From CAWCFV01 sp963794995 (GTDB lineage Bacteria; Actinomycetota; Actinomycetes; JACCUZ01), in assembly GCA_963794995.1 (NCBI GenBank), contig CAWCFV010000002.1, positions 1,736,001 to 1,800,000 of the forward strand: a stretch of DNA of 64,000 nucleotides, written 5' to 3'. The number at the start of each line of letters is the position of its first letter. Position 1 is the first letter of the stretch. Shown piece after piece: positions 1 through 8,092 of this stretch. The notes beneath the pieces were generated by a model. That model was not told where the DNA came from. It saw only the letters and a list, made by a program, of their open reading frames with translations, and did not search any database. Made by a program: the position numbers and the translations under genes.

Positions 1-254
1 GTGTCCCGAGCCGGGCGGCTCCCGCCCTGCCGCGACCCGCCGGGGCGGGCACCGGAGCGGCCGCCCGGTGCGGCCGCCCGCTTGGCCGCCGAGCGGGCCT
101 TGCGGTGCGCGGGGTGGCTGGGCCGGTCGCTCGCCTTGGGGGTCGGGCCCTTGCCCTTCAGCTGCTTGCGCCGCTGGGAGCCGGAGCCGACGGTCTGGCC
201 CTTCTTGGACCCGGGGTTGCGCTTGGCGCCCCGTCGCTCGCTGTTGCCGGCCAT
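1..254 (-). CDS. rlmB: 23S rRNA 2'-O-methyltransferase RlmB, N-terminal part only
   Basis: Only the first 84 codons lie in the window. They encode a very basic, Gly/Lys/Arg-rich, low-complexity stretch beginning MAGNSERRGAK, with no stop before the edge. Actinobacterial SpoU-family RlmB proteins, which methylate a guanosine of 23S rRNA, carry such a tail ahead of the catalytic domain. The gene begins one base after the cysS stop, and cysS-rlmB adjacency is usual in actinobacteria. The catalytic domain is not visible, so the call rests on the tail and on synteny. Confidence 0.65.
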   Translation of the reverse strand, partial: MAGNSERRGAKRNPGSKKGQTVGSGSQRRKQLKGKGPTPKASDRPSHPAHRKARSAAKRAAAPGGRSGARPGGSRQGGSRPARD

Positions 255-255
255 G

Positions 256-1707
256 TCAGCTTCCTTCTTCCGCGAGCGTCCAGCGGGCGCCGGACGGCGT
301 GTCCTCGACGAGGACGCCCGACGCGGCGAGCGCGTCGCGCACCCGGTCGGCCGCGGCCCAGTCCTTGCGTGCGCGCGCCTCGGCGCGCTCCTGCAGGGCG
401 ACCTGCACGAGGGCGTCGACGACGCCGTTCAGGCCGGACGCCGGGCCGTCGGCCGACCTCGCCGTCCACGTCGGGGAGAACGGGTCGAGGCCCAGGACGT
501 CGAGCATGGCGCGGACCGAGAGCCAGGTCCCCCTCAGCTCGCGGGACCCGCCGTCCGCCGCGGCGAGCAGCGTGTTGCCCTCGCGCAGGACGGCCTGCAG
601 CGCCGCCAGGGCCGCCGGGACCGCCAGGTCGTCGTCCATCGCCTCGGTGAACTCCGCGCACAGCATGCCGCCGGCGGCCGCCGGGGCACCCGGCGCGGAC
701 TCGCCGAGCACCTCGGCCGCGCGCCGGACGAACCCCTCGATCCGGCGGAACGCCGAGGCCGACTCCTCCAGCGCCTCGAAGGAGAACTCCACGATCGACC
801 GGTAGTGCGAGGCCACCAGGTAGTACCGGAGCTCGATCGGGCGGACCCGCTTGACGACCTCGGAGACCAGCATCGTGTTGCCCACCGACTTGCTCATCTT
901 CGAGCCGCCGAGGTTGAGCATCGCGTTGTGCATCCACCAGCGCGCGAACGGCCGGCCGGCCGCCGTCGACTGGGCCAGCTCGTTCTCGTGGTGCGGGAAG
1001 CGCAGGTCGAGCCCGCCGCCGTGGATGTCGAACTCCGGTCCGAGGTACTTGCCGACCATCGCGGAGCACTCGAGGTGCCAGCCCGGGCGGCCCCGGCCCC
1101 ACGGCGTGGGCCACGACGCCGTCTCGGGCTCGCCTTCCTTGTGGCCCTTCCACAGCGCGAAGTCCCGCGGGTCGCGCTTGCCGCGCGGGTCGGCGTCCTC
1201 GGCGGCGGTCATGTCGTCGATCCGCTGGTTCGACAGCCGGCCGTACTCCGGCCAGGACCGCACGTCGAAGTAGACGTCGCCGGAGCCGTCGTCGGCCGGG
1301 TAGGCGTGGCCGCGCTCGACGAGCTCGGACATGAGCTCGACCATCTCGGTGATGTGCCCGGTGGCCCGCGGCTCGTAGGTCGGCGGCACGCAGCCCAGCA
1401 CGTCGTACGCCGCGTGCAGCGCTCGCTCGTTCGCGTACGCGAGGGCGAACCAGTCCGTCCCGGCCTCGTCGGCCTTGGTCAGGATCTTGTCGTCGATGTC
1501 GGTGACGTTCGCGACGATGGACACCTCGAGGCCGGACCGCTCCAGCCACCGGCGCAGGACGTCGAAGACGACCTCCTTGCGGATGTGCCCGATGTGCGGG
1601 GCGCCCTGGACGGTGAGCCCGCAGTGGTAGATGCCGACCTTGCCCTCGACCAGCGGCACGAAGTCGCGGACCGACCTCGTGGCGGTGTCGTACAGGCGCA
1701 GCGTCAT
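256..1707 (-). CDS. cysS: cysteinyl-tRNA synthetase
   Basis: The 483-residue class I aminoacyl-tRNA synthetase charges tRNA-Cys. HIGH is at residues 38-41 and KMSKS near residue 268. The zinc site is present: Cys29, the Cys of WHLECSAM, and the His/Glu of HHENE. The C-terminal DALR and anticodon-binding region ends with the usual AADRVRDAL helix. The start is the ATG beginning MTLRLYD, since upstream frame extension is out of character. It lies 11 nt after ispF and is co-directional with ispD-ispF, as in other actinobacteria. The mycothiol ligase MshC is related, but this length and the intact C-terminal domain favour CysS. Confidence 0.95.
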   Translation of the reverse strand: MTLRLYDTATRSVRDFVPLVEGKVGIYHCGLTVQGAPHIGHIRKEVVFDVLRRWLERSGLEVSIVANVTDIDDKILTKADEAGTDWFALAYANERALHAAYDVLGCVPPTYEPRATGHITEMVELMSELVERGHAYPADDGSGDVYFDVRSWPEYGRLSNQRIDDMTAAEDADPRGKRDPRDFALWKGHKEGEPETASWPTPWGRGRPGWHLECSAMVGKYLGPEFDIHGGGLDLRFPHHENELAQSTAAGRPFARWWMHNAMLNLGGSKMSKSVGNTMLVSEVVKRVRPIELRYYLVASHYRSIVEFSFEALEESASAFRRIEGFVRRAAEVLGESAPGAPAAAGGMLCAEFTEAMDDDLAVPAALAALQAVLREGNTLLAAADGGSRELRGTWLSVRAMLDVLGLDPFSPTWTARSADGPASGLNGVVDALVQVALQERAEARARKDWAAADRVRDALAASGVLVEDTPSGARWTLAEEGS

Positions 1708-1718
1708 GGGCGCCAAGG

Positions 1719-2210
1719 TTACTGGCGCGCGACCAGCGCGGTCGCCACGGCGGCCAGCCCCTCGCCTCGACCGGTCAGCCCGAGGCCGTCGGTCGTCGTC
1801 GCCGACACCGAGACCGGCGCCCCCGCCGCGGCGCTCAGGACGGCCTCCGCCTCGGCCCGCCGGGGGCCGACCTTCGGCCGGTTCCCGATCACCTGGACCG
1901 AGACGTTCCCGATCGTGAAGCCCGCCGCCCGCACCCGGGCTGCCGCCTCGGCGAGCAGCTGGGCCCCGGAGGCACCCGTCCACCGCGGGTCGTCGGTGCC
2001 GAACACCGCGCCCAGGTCGCCGAGGCCGGCCGCCGCGAGCAGCGCGTCGCAGGCCGCGTGTGCGGCGACGTCGCCGTCGCTGTGCCCGGCGCAGCCCGCC
2101 GGCTCGTCCGGGAAGTGCAGCCCGGCCAGGTGCATGGGCCGCCCCGGCTCCAGGGGGTGCACGTCGACCCCGGTGCCCACCCGGGGCAGCGCCCGGTCGC
2201 CGTCAGCCAC
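1719..2210 (-). CDS. ispF: 2-C-methyl-D-erythritol 2,4-cyclodiphosphate synthase
   Basis: The 163-residue enzyme of the MEP pathway cyclises CDP-methylerythritol 2-phosphate. The metal-binding GTGVDVHP motif lies near residue 12, followed by AGHSDGDVAAHA and the C-terminal TTTDGLGLTGRGEG motif. Length is normal for the family. Its start overlaps the ispD stop by 8 nt, so the two consecutive pathway enzymes are probably translationally coupled. Confidence 0.96.
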   Translation of the reverse strand: MADGDRALPRVGTGVDVHPLEPGRPMHLAGLHFPDEPAGCAGHSDGDVAAHAACDALLAAAGLGDLGAVFGTDDPRWTGASGAQLLAEAAARVRAAGFTIGNVSVQVIGNRPKVGPRRAEAEAVLSAAAGAPVSVSATTTDGLGLTGRGEGLAAVATALVARQ

Positions 2211-2901
2211 CGACGGCCTGCCTGCGGGCGAGGACGGCCTCGGCCAGCACGAGGTCGAGGGGCCGGGTGACCTTGAAGGCCTCGTCCGCCCCGGGCACGA
2301 CCAGCACCCGGCCGCCGGCGAGCTCGACCAGCCCGGCGTCGTCGGTCGTCACGGCGTCGGCCCGCCCGCCGTAGGCGGCATCCAGGACCGACCTGCGGAA
2401 CCCCTGCGGGGTCTGCACCGCGCGCAGCGCCGACCGGTCCAGGGTGGCGACGACGGTCCCCACGGCGTCGACCTGCTTGACGGTGTCGGCCACCGGCTGT
2501 CCCGGGACGACCGCGTCCGCACCGCCCTCGACCGCGTCGACGACGGCCGCCACCAGCGCGGCGGGCACCAGCGGCCGCGCGGCGTCGTGCACCAGGACGA
2601 CCTCGACCGACGTCGGGAGCACCGCGAGGCAGCCCCGCACCGAGCCGGTGCGGGTGCCGGAGCCCTCGACCACGACGAGGTCGGCCCCGTCGTGCGCACC
2701 CGCGAGAAGGGTCCGCACCTGCTCGACCCGCCCCTCGGGTGCGGCGACGACCACGAGGTCCACCCGCGAGGCCAGGGTGCGGACCGAGTGGACCAGCATC
2801 GCCTCACCGGCGAGCGGGTGCAGCGCCTTGTCGGTCCCCAGCCCCAGCCGCTCGCCCCGGCCGGCCGCCGGGACCACCGCGGCCACCCGCGGGGCGCTCA
2901 C
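2203..2901 (-). CDS. ispD: 2-C-methyl-D-erythritol 4-phosphate cytidylyltransferase
   Basis: The 232-residue nucleotidyltransferase makes CDP-methylerythritol in the MEP isoprenoid pathway. The N-terminal VVPAAGRGERLG loop binds the nucleotide, LVHDAARPLV is the central active-site motif, and TPQGFR lies in the second half. It starts with GTG inside a GTGA overlap with the stop of the PIN-TRAM gene, so the pair is coupled. It reads into ispF. Confidence 0.96.
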   Translation of the reverse strand: MSAPRVAAVVPAAGRGERLGLGTDKALHPLAGEAMLVHSVRTLASRVDLVVVAAPEGRVEQVRTLLAGAHDGADLVVVEGSGTRTGSVRGCLAVLPTSVEVVLVHDAARPLVPAALVAAVVDAVEGGADAVVPGQPVADTVKQVDAVGTVVATLDRSALRAVQTPQGFRRSVLDAAYGGRADAVTTDDAGLVELAGGRVLVVPGADEAFKVTRPLDLVLAEAVLARRQAVGG

Positions 2902-3995
2902 CGCGGCTCCGCCGCCGGCCTCGCGAACACCATCCGGCCGTTGGCGGTGGTGAGCACGCTGGTCACGCGCAGGGTGGCCTCGCGCCCGATGCTGTCGCGG
3001 GACCGCTCGGCCACGACCATCGTGCCGTCGTCGAGGTAGCCGACCGCCTGGCCGGCCTCCTTGCCGGCCTTGATGAGCAGCACGTCGACGTCGTCACCGG
3101 CCCCGACCGGCGGGCGCAGCGCCAGGGCGAGGGTGTGCAGGTTCATCACCCGGACCCCGGCGAGGGCGGCGACCTTGGCCAGGTTGGTGTCCAGGGTGAG
3201 CAGGGCGGCACCGGTGTCGAGGCAGATGCGCACCAGCTTGGCGTCGACCTCCGGCACACCGGGCACGTCGGTCTCGAGCACCTCGAGCTCGATGCCGGGC
3301 TCGCGGCGCAGGGTGTCGAGCACGTCCAGCCCGCGGCGGCCCTTGGTGCGACGCAGGTCGTCGCCCGCGTCGGCCAGGCCCTGGAGCTCGGCCAGCACGG
3401 GTGCGGGCACCAGCATCTTGCCGTGCAGGAACCCGGCACGTACGACGTCGAGGACCCGGCCGTCGATGGCCACCGACGTGTCCAGGACCCGGGGCAGCGA
3501 CGCCGCGGCGACCGGGCGATCGGCCATCCCCACCCGGCCGCCGAACAGGCCGATCACCGCGTCGCGCTTGCTGGCACCGGCCCGGTAGCCGAGGGCTCCG
3601 ACCGCGACCAGGACGAACACGAAGATCGGGAAGGTGAGCAGCGGTCTCCCGAGGAGCAGTACCGGCCAGGTGACGCCGGCGGCGACGATCACGCCGATCA
3701 CGGCGCCCATCGCGCCGGCCACGATCTGCTCGGCCGAGGTGCTCCGCAGCCCGTCGTCGGCCTTGCGGACGGCGGCGACCGTGCCCCGCCCGAGCACGCC
3801 GCCGAGGACGTAGCCCAGTGCCGAGCCGAGGACGATGCCCAGCCCGACGACCGTGAAGGCGCCGAGCACCTGCTCGCCGGAGTCGTCCACCGCGTCGGCC
3901 ACGTAGAAGCCGACGCCGGCGAAGAACACCACCACGCAGAGCCGCAGCAGCTCCACGACGGCGCTCGGTACACGTCGCAGTCGGGGCGCCATCAC
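2898..3995 (-). CDS. membrane PIN/TRAM domain protein (YacL-like nuclease)
   Basis: The roughly 365-residue protein has four hydrophobic segments in its first 130 residues, then a PIN nuclease domain opening with RVLDTSVAIDGRVLD, whose Asp residues are PIN metal ligands, and a C-terminal TRAM RNA-binding domain. The arrangement matches the Bacillus YacL family. It heads the ispD-ispF-cysS-rlmB operon. The start is GTG followed directly by ATG. I prefer the GTG because TAGGGT sits 7 nt upstream, which fits a leaderless transcript; the ATG three bases on is the alternative. Target RNA unknown. Confidence 0.88.
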   Translation of the reverse strand: MMAPRLRRVPSAVVELLRLCVVVFFAGVGFYVADAVDDSGEQVLGAFTVVGLGIVLGSALGYVLGGVLGRGTVAAVRKADDGLRSTSAEQIVAGAMGAVIGVIVAAGVTWPVLLLGRPLLTFPIFVFVLVAVGALGYRAGASKRDAVIGLFGGRVGMADRPVAAASLPRVLDTSVAIDGRVLDVVRAGFLHGKMLVPAPVLAELQGLADAGDDLRRTKGRRGLDVLDTLRREPGIELEVLETDVPGVPEVDAKLVRICLDTGAALLTLDTNLAKVAALAGVRVMNLHTLALALRPPVGAGDDVDVLLIKAGKEAGQAVGYLDDGTMVVAERSRDSIGREATLRVTSVLTTANGRMVFARPAAEPR

Positions 3996-4002
3996 GCCCG
4001 AG

Positions 4003-4008
4003 ACCCTA
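4003..4008 (-). promoter_or_regulatory. -10 element of leaderless promoter for the PIN-TRAM/ispD/ispF/cysS operon
   Basis: TAGGGT on the minus strand ends 7 nt before a GTG start, so the expected transcription start falls on the start codon. It lies between the carD terminator and the operon, so the operon appears to have its own promoter. Confidence 0.6.
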
Positions 4009-4025
4009 GTGGGCGGGAAACGCGA

Positions 4026-4058
4026 CGCGCCGCCGTCCCCGGGGGGATCGGCGGCGCG
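4026..4058 (-). terminator. carD terminator
   Basis: Perfect 10-bp arms CGCGCCGCCG / CGGCGGCGCG are separated by a 13-nt loop, starting about 10 nt after the carD stop. No U tract follows, as is usual in high-GC actinobacteria. It separates carD from the downstream operon. Confidence 0.6.
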
Positions 4059-4068
4059 AGCGGTGCTT

Positions 4069-4551
4069 CTAGGAGGCGAGCACCTCGTCGAGGATGGCCT
4101 CGGCCTTGTCCTCGTTGGTGTGCTCGGCGAGCGCGAGCTCGCTGACCAGGATCTGCCGGGCCTTGGCGAGCATGCGCTTCTCGCCGGCCGACAGGCCGCG
4201 GTCCTTGTCACGACGCCAGAGGTCGCGGACGACCTCGGCGACCTTGATCACGTCACCGGAGGCGAGCTTCTCGAGGTTCGCCTTGTAGCGGCGCGACCAG
4301 TTGGTGGGCTCCTCGGTGTGCGGGGCCCGCAGGACCTCGAACACGCGGTCGAGGCCCTCCTGGCCGACGACGTCGCGGACGCCCACGAGGTCGCAGTTCT
4401 CCGCAGGGACCCGGACCGTCAGATCGCCCTGGGCGACCTTCAGCACCAGGTAGAGCTTGTCCTCGCCCTTGATCGTCCTAGTCTCGACGGACTCGATGAG
4501 CGCGGCCCCGTGGTGGGGGTAGACCACCGTCTCGCCGACCTGAAAAGTCAT
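4069..4551 (-). CDS. carD: CarD family RNA polymerase-binding transcription regulator
   Basis: The 160-residue protein binds the RNA polymerase beta subunit and stabilises open complexes, notably at rRNA promoters. The N-terminal RID domain opens with VGETVVYPHHGAALIE, and the C-terminal helical DNA-binding half contains NWSRRYKANLEKL with the conserved tryptophan. Length matches mycobacterial CarD. A purine-rich AAAGGGG lies upstream of the ATG. carD next to ispD is the common actinobacterial arrangement. A terminator follows it. Confidence 0.95.
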   Translation of the reverse strand: MTFQVGETVVYPHHGAALIESVETRTIKGEDKLYLVLKVAQGDLTVRVPAENCDLVGVRDVVGQEGLDRVFEVLRAPHTEEPTNWSRRYKANLEKLASGDVIKVAEVVRDLWRRDKDRGLSAGEKRMLAKARQILVSELALAEHTNEDKAEAILDEVLAS

Positions 4552-4578
4552 ATGTGTCAGACCCCTTTCGTGGCCCCC

Positions 4579-4584
4579 AGAATA
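4579..4584 (-). promoter_or_regulatory. possible -10 element of carD
   Basis: TATTCT on the minus strand lies 27 nt upstream of the carD ATG in an unusually AT-rich patch. No convincing -35 hexamer is visible. Confidence 0.4.
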
Positions 4585-4660
4585 ACACGGTGACGCGCGT
4601 CACTCTGCGCCTTCAGTCACCTGTTTGCGCAGGTCAGGGGCTTGACAGACCGGAGGCGAC

Positions 4661-5491
4661 GTGCATCTGCGGGCACTGCTGGGGTCGGCGCACCCGATGC
4701 CCAGCCTCGCGGTCACCCTCCTCGCCACGGCCGTCGCGGCCGCGGCCGGGCGGTCGCTCACGGGCAGCCTGCTCGTCGCCGCGGCGGTGCTGACCGGCCA
4801 GCTGTCGATCGGCTGGCTCAACGACCTGCTCGACCGGGAGCGGGACCGCGCCGCCGGCCGGCGGGACAAGCCGGTCGCGGTCGGGGAGGTCCCGGCCGGG
4901 CTGGTCACGACGGCGATCGCCCTGGCCGTCGCCGCCTGCGTGCCGCTGTCCCTGGCCAGCGGGTGGCGCGCCGGGACGGTGCACCTGCTGGCGGTGGCCG
5001 GCGGCTGGGCGTACGACCTGGGGCTGAAGCGGACCCTGCTCTCCTGGCTGCCCTACGCCACCAGCTTCGGGCTGCTCACCGCGTTCCTCACGCTGGGCCT
5101 GGACGGCCACCCCGCGCCACCGGTGTGGCTGGTCGCCGGCGGCGCGCTGCTCGGCACGGGCGCGCACTTCCTCAACGTGGTGCCCGACGTCGAGGCCGAC
5201 CTCGCGGCCGGCGTCCGCGGGCTGCCGCAGCGCCTCGGGGCGGCGCGTTCGGCGGCCGCCGGGGCGGCCCTGCTCGCCACCGCCGTCGTCGTGGTGACCC
5301 TCGGACCGGGACCGCCACCCTGGTGGGGGTGGGCCGGGCTGGGCCTCGCCTGCACGGCGGCCGCCGCCGCCGGGCTGGCCGGCAGCGCCCGCGTCGGAGG
5401 CGCCGCCCGACGCACGCCGTTCCTGCTGGCCGTCGTCACGGCCGCGGTCGCCGTCGCGCTGCTGGTCGCCCGCGCCCCGGCGCTCGGCTGA
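4661..5491 (+). CDS. UbiA-family membrane prenyltransferase
   Basis: The 276-residue polytopic membrane protein has the two aspartate-rich motifs of UbiA enzymes. The first, NDLLDRERD, near residues 49-57, is followed by a basic GRRDKPVAVG loop. The second is DVEADLAAGVRGLPQRLG near residues 172-189. Such enzymes attach prenyl chains to aromatic or sugar acceptors, using Mg-diphosphate bound by these motifs. The acceptor cannot be told from sequence. The GTG start has GGAGG upstream. It diverges from carD. It differs from menA in length and context, so I give no symbol. Confidence 0.85.
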   Translation: MHLRALLGSAHPMPSLAVTLLATAVAAAAGRSLTGSLLVAAAVLTGQLSIGWLNDLLDRERDRAAGRRDKPVAVGEVPAGLVTTAIALAVAACVPLSLASGWRAGTVHLLAVAGGWAYDLGLKRTLLSWLPYATSFGLLTAFLTLGLDGHPAPPVWLVAGGALLGTGAHFLNVVPDVEADLAAGVRGLPQRLGAARSAAAGAALLATAVVVVTLGPGPPPWWGWAGLGLACTAAAAAGLAGSARVGGAARRTPFLLAVVTAAVAVALLVARAPALG

Positions 5492-5540
5492 CCCGGCCGG
5501 TCCGGCCGGTCCGGCTGGCGCGCAGGCGGACCGGTGTCGC

Positions 5541-5546
5541 TACGCT
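5541..5546 (+). promoter_or_regulatory. -10 element, leaderless promoter of the lipoprotein gene
   Basis: TACGCT is followed after 7 nt by the GTG start, so the transcript should begin at the start codon. No Shine-Dalgarno sequence is present. Confidence 0.6.
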
Positions 5547-5553
5547 TCCGGCC

Positions 5554-6048
5554 GTGGAGCGCACCGTGACCCGAGCCCCCGCCGCCGCCGCCGCGGCCCT
5601 CGCCGTCGGCCTGCTGTCCGGCTGCGGGTCCGGCTTCGACGCGACGTCCATCGAGCCGTACGCGCCGAGCGACGGCATCCTCGCCGACTCGGGCGACATC
5701 CGGGTCCTCAACGCCCTCGTCGTGTCGGGCAGCGCCGGAACCACGGGCGTGGTCAGCGCGAGCATCGCCAACCGGGGCGGCACGCGGGACCGGCTCACGG
5801 ACGTCACCACCCCCGACGGCACCGTCGACTTCACCGGCGACGCCACGCTGCGCCCGGGGTCGGTGATCCGGCTGAGCAACGACACCACCGCATCCGCGAC
5901 GATCTCGGGCCTCACGAAGCTGGCCGGCGAGACCATCACGCTGCGGCTGGAGTTCCGCCGGGCCGACCCGGTCACCCTGCGCACCGTCGTGGTGGCAGCG
6001 GACGGCGACTACGCGTCGATCACCGCCGCACCCACGCCCGCCGAGTAG
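5554..6048 (+). CDS. exported lipoprotein, DUF461/PCuAC-like
   Basis: The 164-residue protein has a lipoprotein signal with lipobox LLSGC around residue 24, so it should be anchored outside the membrane. The rest reads like the immunoglobulin-type PCu(A)C/DUF461 fold: an RVLNALVVSG strand, a PGSVIRLSN loop and an AGETITLRLEF strand. The His/Met copper ligands of true PCu(A)C chaperones are absent, so copper binding is unsupported. It converges on phoP and is probably transcribed alone from a leaderless promoter. Confidence 0.75.
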   Translation: MERTVTRAPAAAAAALAVGLLSGCGSGFDATSIEPYAPSDGILADSGDIRVLNALVVSGSAGTTGVVSASIANRGGTRDRLTDVTTPDGTVDFTGDATLRPGSVIRLSNDTTASATISGLTKLAGETITLRLEFRRADPVTLRTVVVAADGDYASITAAPTPAE

Positions 6049-6056
6049 TCGCCGGC

Positions 6057-6737
6057 TCAGGTCTCGAACTTGTAGCCCAGTCCGCGCACCGTGACGATGT
6101 GCTGCGGACTACCCGGGTCCGGCTCGACCTTCGCGCGCAGCCGCTTGACGTGCACGTCGAGCGTCTTCGTGTCGCCGACGTAGTCCGAGCCCCACACCCG
6201 GTCGATCAGCTGCCCGCGGGTGAGCACCCGCCCGGCGTTGCGCAGCAGCATCTCCAGCAGCTCGAACTCCTTCAGCGGCAGGCTCACCTGCTCGCCACGG
6301 ACGCTGACCACGTGCCGGTCGACGTCCATGCGCACGGGGCCGGCCTCGACGGTCGCGGGCACGAGCTCGTCCGGCTCGCCGTGGCGGCGCAGCACCGCTC
6401 TGATGCGCGCGACCAGCTCGCGGGCCGAGTAGGGCTTGGTGACGTAGTCGTCCGCGCCCAGCTCGAGGCCGACGACCTTGTCGACCTCGCTGTCCTTGGC
6501 CGTCAGCATGATCACGGGCACGGCGCCCTTCGCCCGGAGCACGCGGAAGACCTCGGTGCCCGAGAGCCCCGGGAGCATGAGGTCCAGCAGCACGAGGTCC
6601 GCACCGTGGCGCTCGTACTGCTCGAGCGCCGAGGGCCCGTCGACGGCGAGGTCGACCTCGAAGCCCTCCCGGCGCAGCATGTACGACAGGGCGTCGCGGA
6701 ACGACTCCTCGTCCTCGACCACCAGGATCCGCGTCAT
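6057..6737 (-). CDS. phoP: OmpR-family phosphate response regulator (PhoP/RegX3)
   Basis: The 226-residue regulator has a receiver domain with acidic residues E8/D9, phospho-acceptor D52 in LLDLMLPG, the T of MLTAKDS and the K of DDYVTKPYS. A winged-helix DNA-binding domain follows, ending in RGLGYKFE. A strong GGAGGAG lies 6 nt before the ATG. It sits 25 nt downstream of its sensor kinase and opposite phoU, the layout of the actinobacterial phosphate-starvation system. The intergenic PHO box implies autoregulation. Its likely targets here include pstS. Confidence 0.93.
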   Translation of the reverse strand: MTRILVVEDEESFRDALSYMLRREGFEVDLAVDGPSALEQYERHGADLVLLDLMLPGLSGTEVFRVLRAKGAVPVIMLTAKDSEVDKVVGLELGADDYVTKPYSARELVARIRAVLRRHGEPDELVPATVEAGPVRMDVDRHVVSVRGEQVSLPLKEFELLEMLLRNAGRVLTRGQLIDRVWGSDYVGDTKTLDVHVKRLRAKVEPDPGSPQHIVTVRGLGYKFET

Positions 6738-6762
6738 CCGAGCTCCTCCGTGGGCGCAGTCG

Positions 6763-7920
6763 TCACCGGCGCCCCTCCGTGCCGGGCGCGGCGGGGAGCC
6801 GCAGCGTGAAGGTGGAGCCGGTCCCCTCGGAGCTCCACACCGTGGCCTCGCCGCCGTGACCGGCTGCGACGTGCTTGACGATCGACAGGCCGAGGCCGGT
6901 GCCGCCGGTGTCCCGCGAGCGCGCGTCGTCCACACGGTAGAACCGCTCGAAGATCCGGTCGCGCTCCGCCGCGGCGATCCCGGGCCCCTGGTCGGTCACC
7001 GACACCTCCGCCACCGGACCGTGCGGTCCGTCGGCCTCGCCGACCGACACGGCCACCCGGCTGCCGGCCGGGCCGTAGCGCACCGCGTTGTCGACCAGGT
7101 TGCCCACGGCGGTCACGAGCTGCCGCGGGTCGCCCATCACCTTCACGCCGTCGACACCGCCGCTGACCAGGCTGACGTCGCGCGCCTCCGCCGTGAGCCG
7201 GCTGCGGTCGACGGCCTCGGCGACGACGTCGTCCAGGCTCACCAGCTCCGGCGCCTCGAGCGGGTCGTGCCCCTGCAGCCGGGACAGCTCGATCACGTCC
7301 TGCACCAGCCGGGTCAGCCGGTCGGACTCGTGCAGCATCCGGCCCGCGAACCGGCGCACCGCCTCGGGGTCGTCGGCGCCGTCCGCGAGGGCCTCGGCGA
7401 GCAGCTTCATCGCGCCGACCGGCGTCTTGAGCTCGTGGCTCACGTTGGCGACGAAGTCACGCCGCACCGCGTCGACGCGGCGCGTCTCGGTCCGGTCCTC
7501 GACGATCAGCAGCACCAGCGTCGAGCCCAGGGGCGCGACCCGGGCAAGGACCGAGAGGGTGGCGTGGCCCATCGAGCCCCGCGGCACCTCGAGCTCGCGC
7601 TCCCGGATCTCGCCGTCGCGGCGCACCTGGGCCACCAGGTCGAGCAGCTCGGCGGGCACCAGCCGGTGCTCGCGGACCAGCCCGAAGACGTAGGCCGCCG
7701 GGCTGGCGCGCACCACGCGGTCCTCGGCGTCGAGCACGACGGTGGACGAGCCCAGCAGGGCCAGCACGTCAGCCGCTCCGGGCGGCAGGGCGGGCTGCGA
7801 CGTCTCGGGCAGGGACGTCGTCCCGCGCTGCTCCCGCTCGCTGGCCCGGATCGCGAGGGCCGCGGTCGCCCCGACGAGGACGCCGACGACGGCCGCGAGT
7901 CCGACCAGCAGCGCGTCCAC
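6763..7920 (-). CDS. phoR: phosphate sensor histidine kinase (PhoR/SenX3)
   Basis: The 385-residue kinase has one N-terminal membrane segment (VGLAAVVGVLVGATAALAI), a PAS-like region, an H-box with NVSHELKTPVGA, and a CA domain with N-box NAVRYGP, DQGPGI and GGTGLGLSI. The short periplasm-free architecture is typical of SenX3/PhoR, which senses through Pst and PhoU. The start is the GTG that lies 7 nt after TACGAT; frame extension upstream would run through the PHO box. It reads directly into phoP. Confidence 0.93.
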   Translation of the reverse strand: MDALLVGLAAVVGVLVGATAALAIRASEREQRGTTSLPETSQPALPPGAADVLALLGSSTVVLDAEDRVVRASPAAYVFGLVREHRLVPAELLDLVAQVRRDGEIRERELEVPRGSMGHATLSVLARVAPLGSTLVLLIVEDRTETRRVDAVRRDFVANVSHELKTPVGAMKLLAEALADGADDPEAVRRFAGRMLHESDRLTRLVQDVIELSRLQGHDPLEAPELVSLDDVVAEAVDRSRLTAEARDVSLVSGGVDGVKVMGDPRQLVTAVGNLVDNAVRYGPAGSRVAVSVGEADGPHGPVAEVSVTDQGPGIAAAERDRIFERFYRVDDARSRDTGGTGLGLSIVKHVAAGHGGEATVWSSEGTGSTFTLRLPAAPGTEGRR

Positions 7921-7927
7921 GGCACCG

Positions 7928-7933
7928 ATCGTA
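7928..7933 (-). promoter_or_regulatory. -10 element, leaderless phoR-phoP promoter
   Basis: TACGAT on the minus strand ends 7 nt before the phoR GTG, giving a predicted leaderless message. The PHO box lies about 50 bp upstream of it. Confidence 0.6.
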
Positions 7934-7981
7934 GGTCCGCCACCGCCCGGGGGATGACCTCGAGACGGCCCGGCGGCAGGG

Positions 7982-8025
7982 GTTCTCCTGGTGTTCACCT
8001 TCGCTCTGGCGCTCGTTCACGCCCT
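7982..8025. promoter_or_regulatory. PHO box (PhoP-binding direct repeats) between phoR and phoU
   Basis: Seven-base direct-repeat units fall in an exact 11-bp register: GTTCTCC at 7982, GTTCACC at 7993, a degenerate unit CTCTGGC at 8004 and GTTCACG at 8015. This matches the GTTCACC repeats spaced 11 bp bound by Streptomyces PhoP. It lies between the divergent phoR and phoU promoters, so it can serve both. Confidence 0.75.
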
Positions 8026-8056
8026 CCTGGCACCCTCCGTCGGGTCGGCGGCGTCG

Positions 8057-8062
8057 TACCGT
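8057..8062 (+). promoter_or_regulatory. -10 element of phoU
   Basis: TACCGT lies 30 nt upstream of the phoU ATG, and the PHO box ends just before the expected -35 position. A ribosome-binding site AGGAAGG follows, so this message has a leader. Confidence 0.5.
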
Positions 8063-8092
8063 GCTGTCGACGCCCGACGAGGAAGGTCAGCG

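Noticed and set aside
1..3039. A 1012-codon plus-strand open frame over rlmB, cysS, ispF and ispD.
   Set aside because: It is antisense to four well-supported genes and is Arg/Pro/Ala-rich without domains.
4631..4636. TTGACA upstream of the UbiA-type gene as a -35 box.
   Set aside because: A matching -10 would overlap the start codon region, and no TANNNT is present at the right distance.
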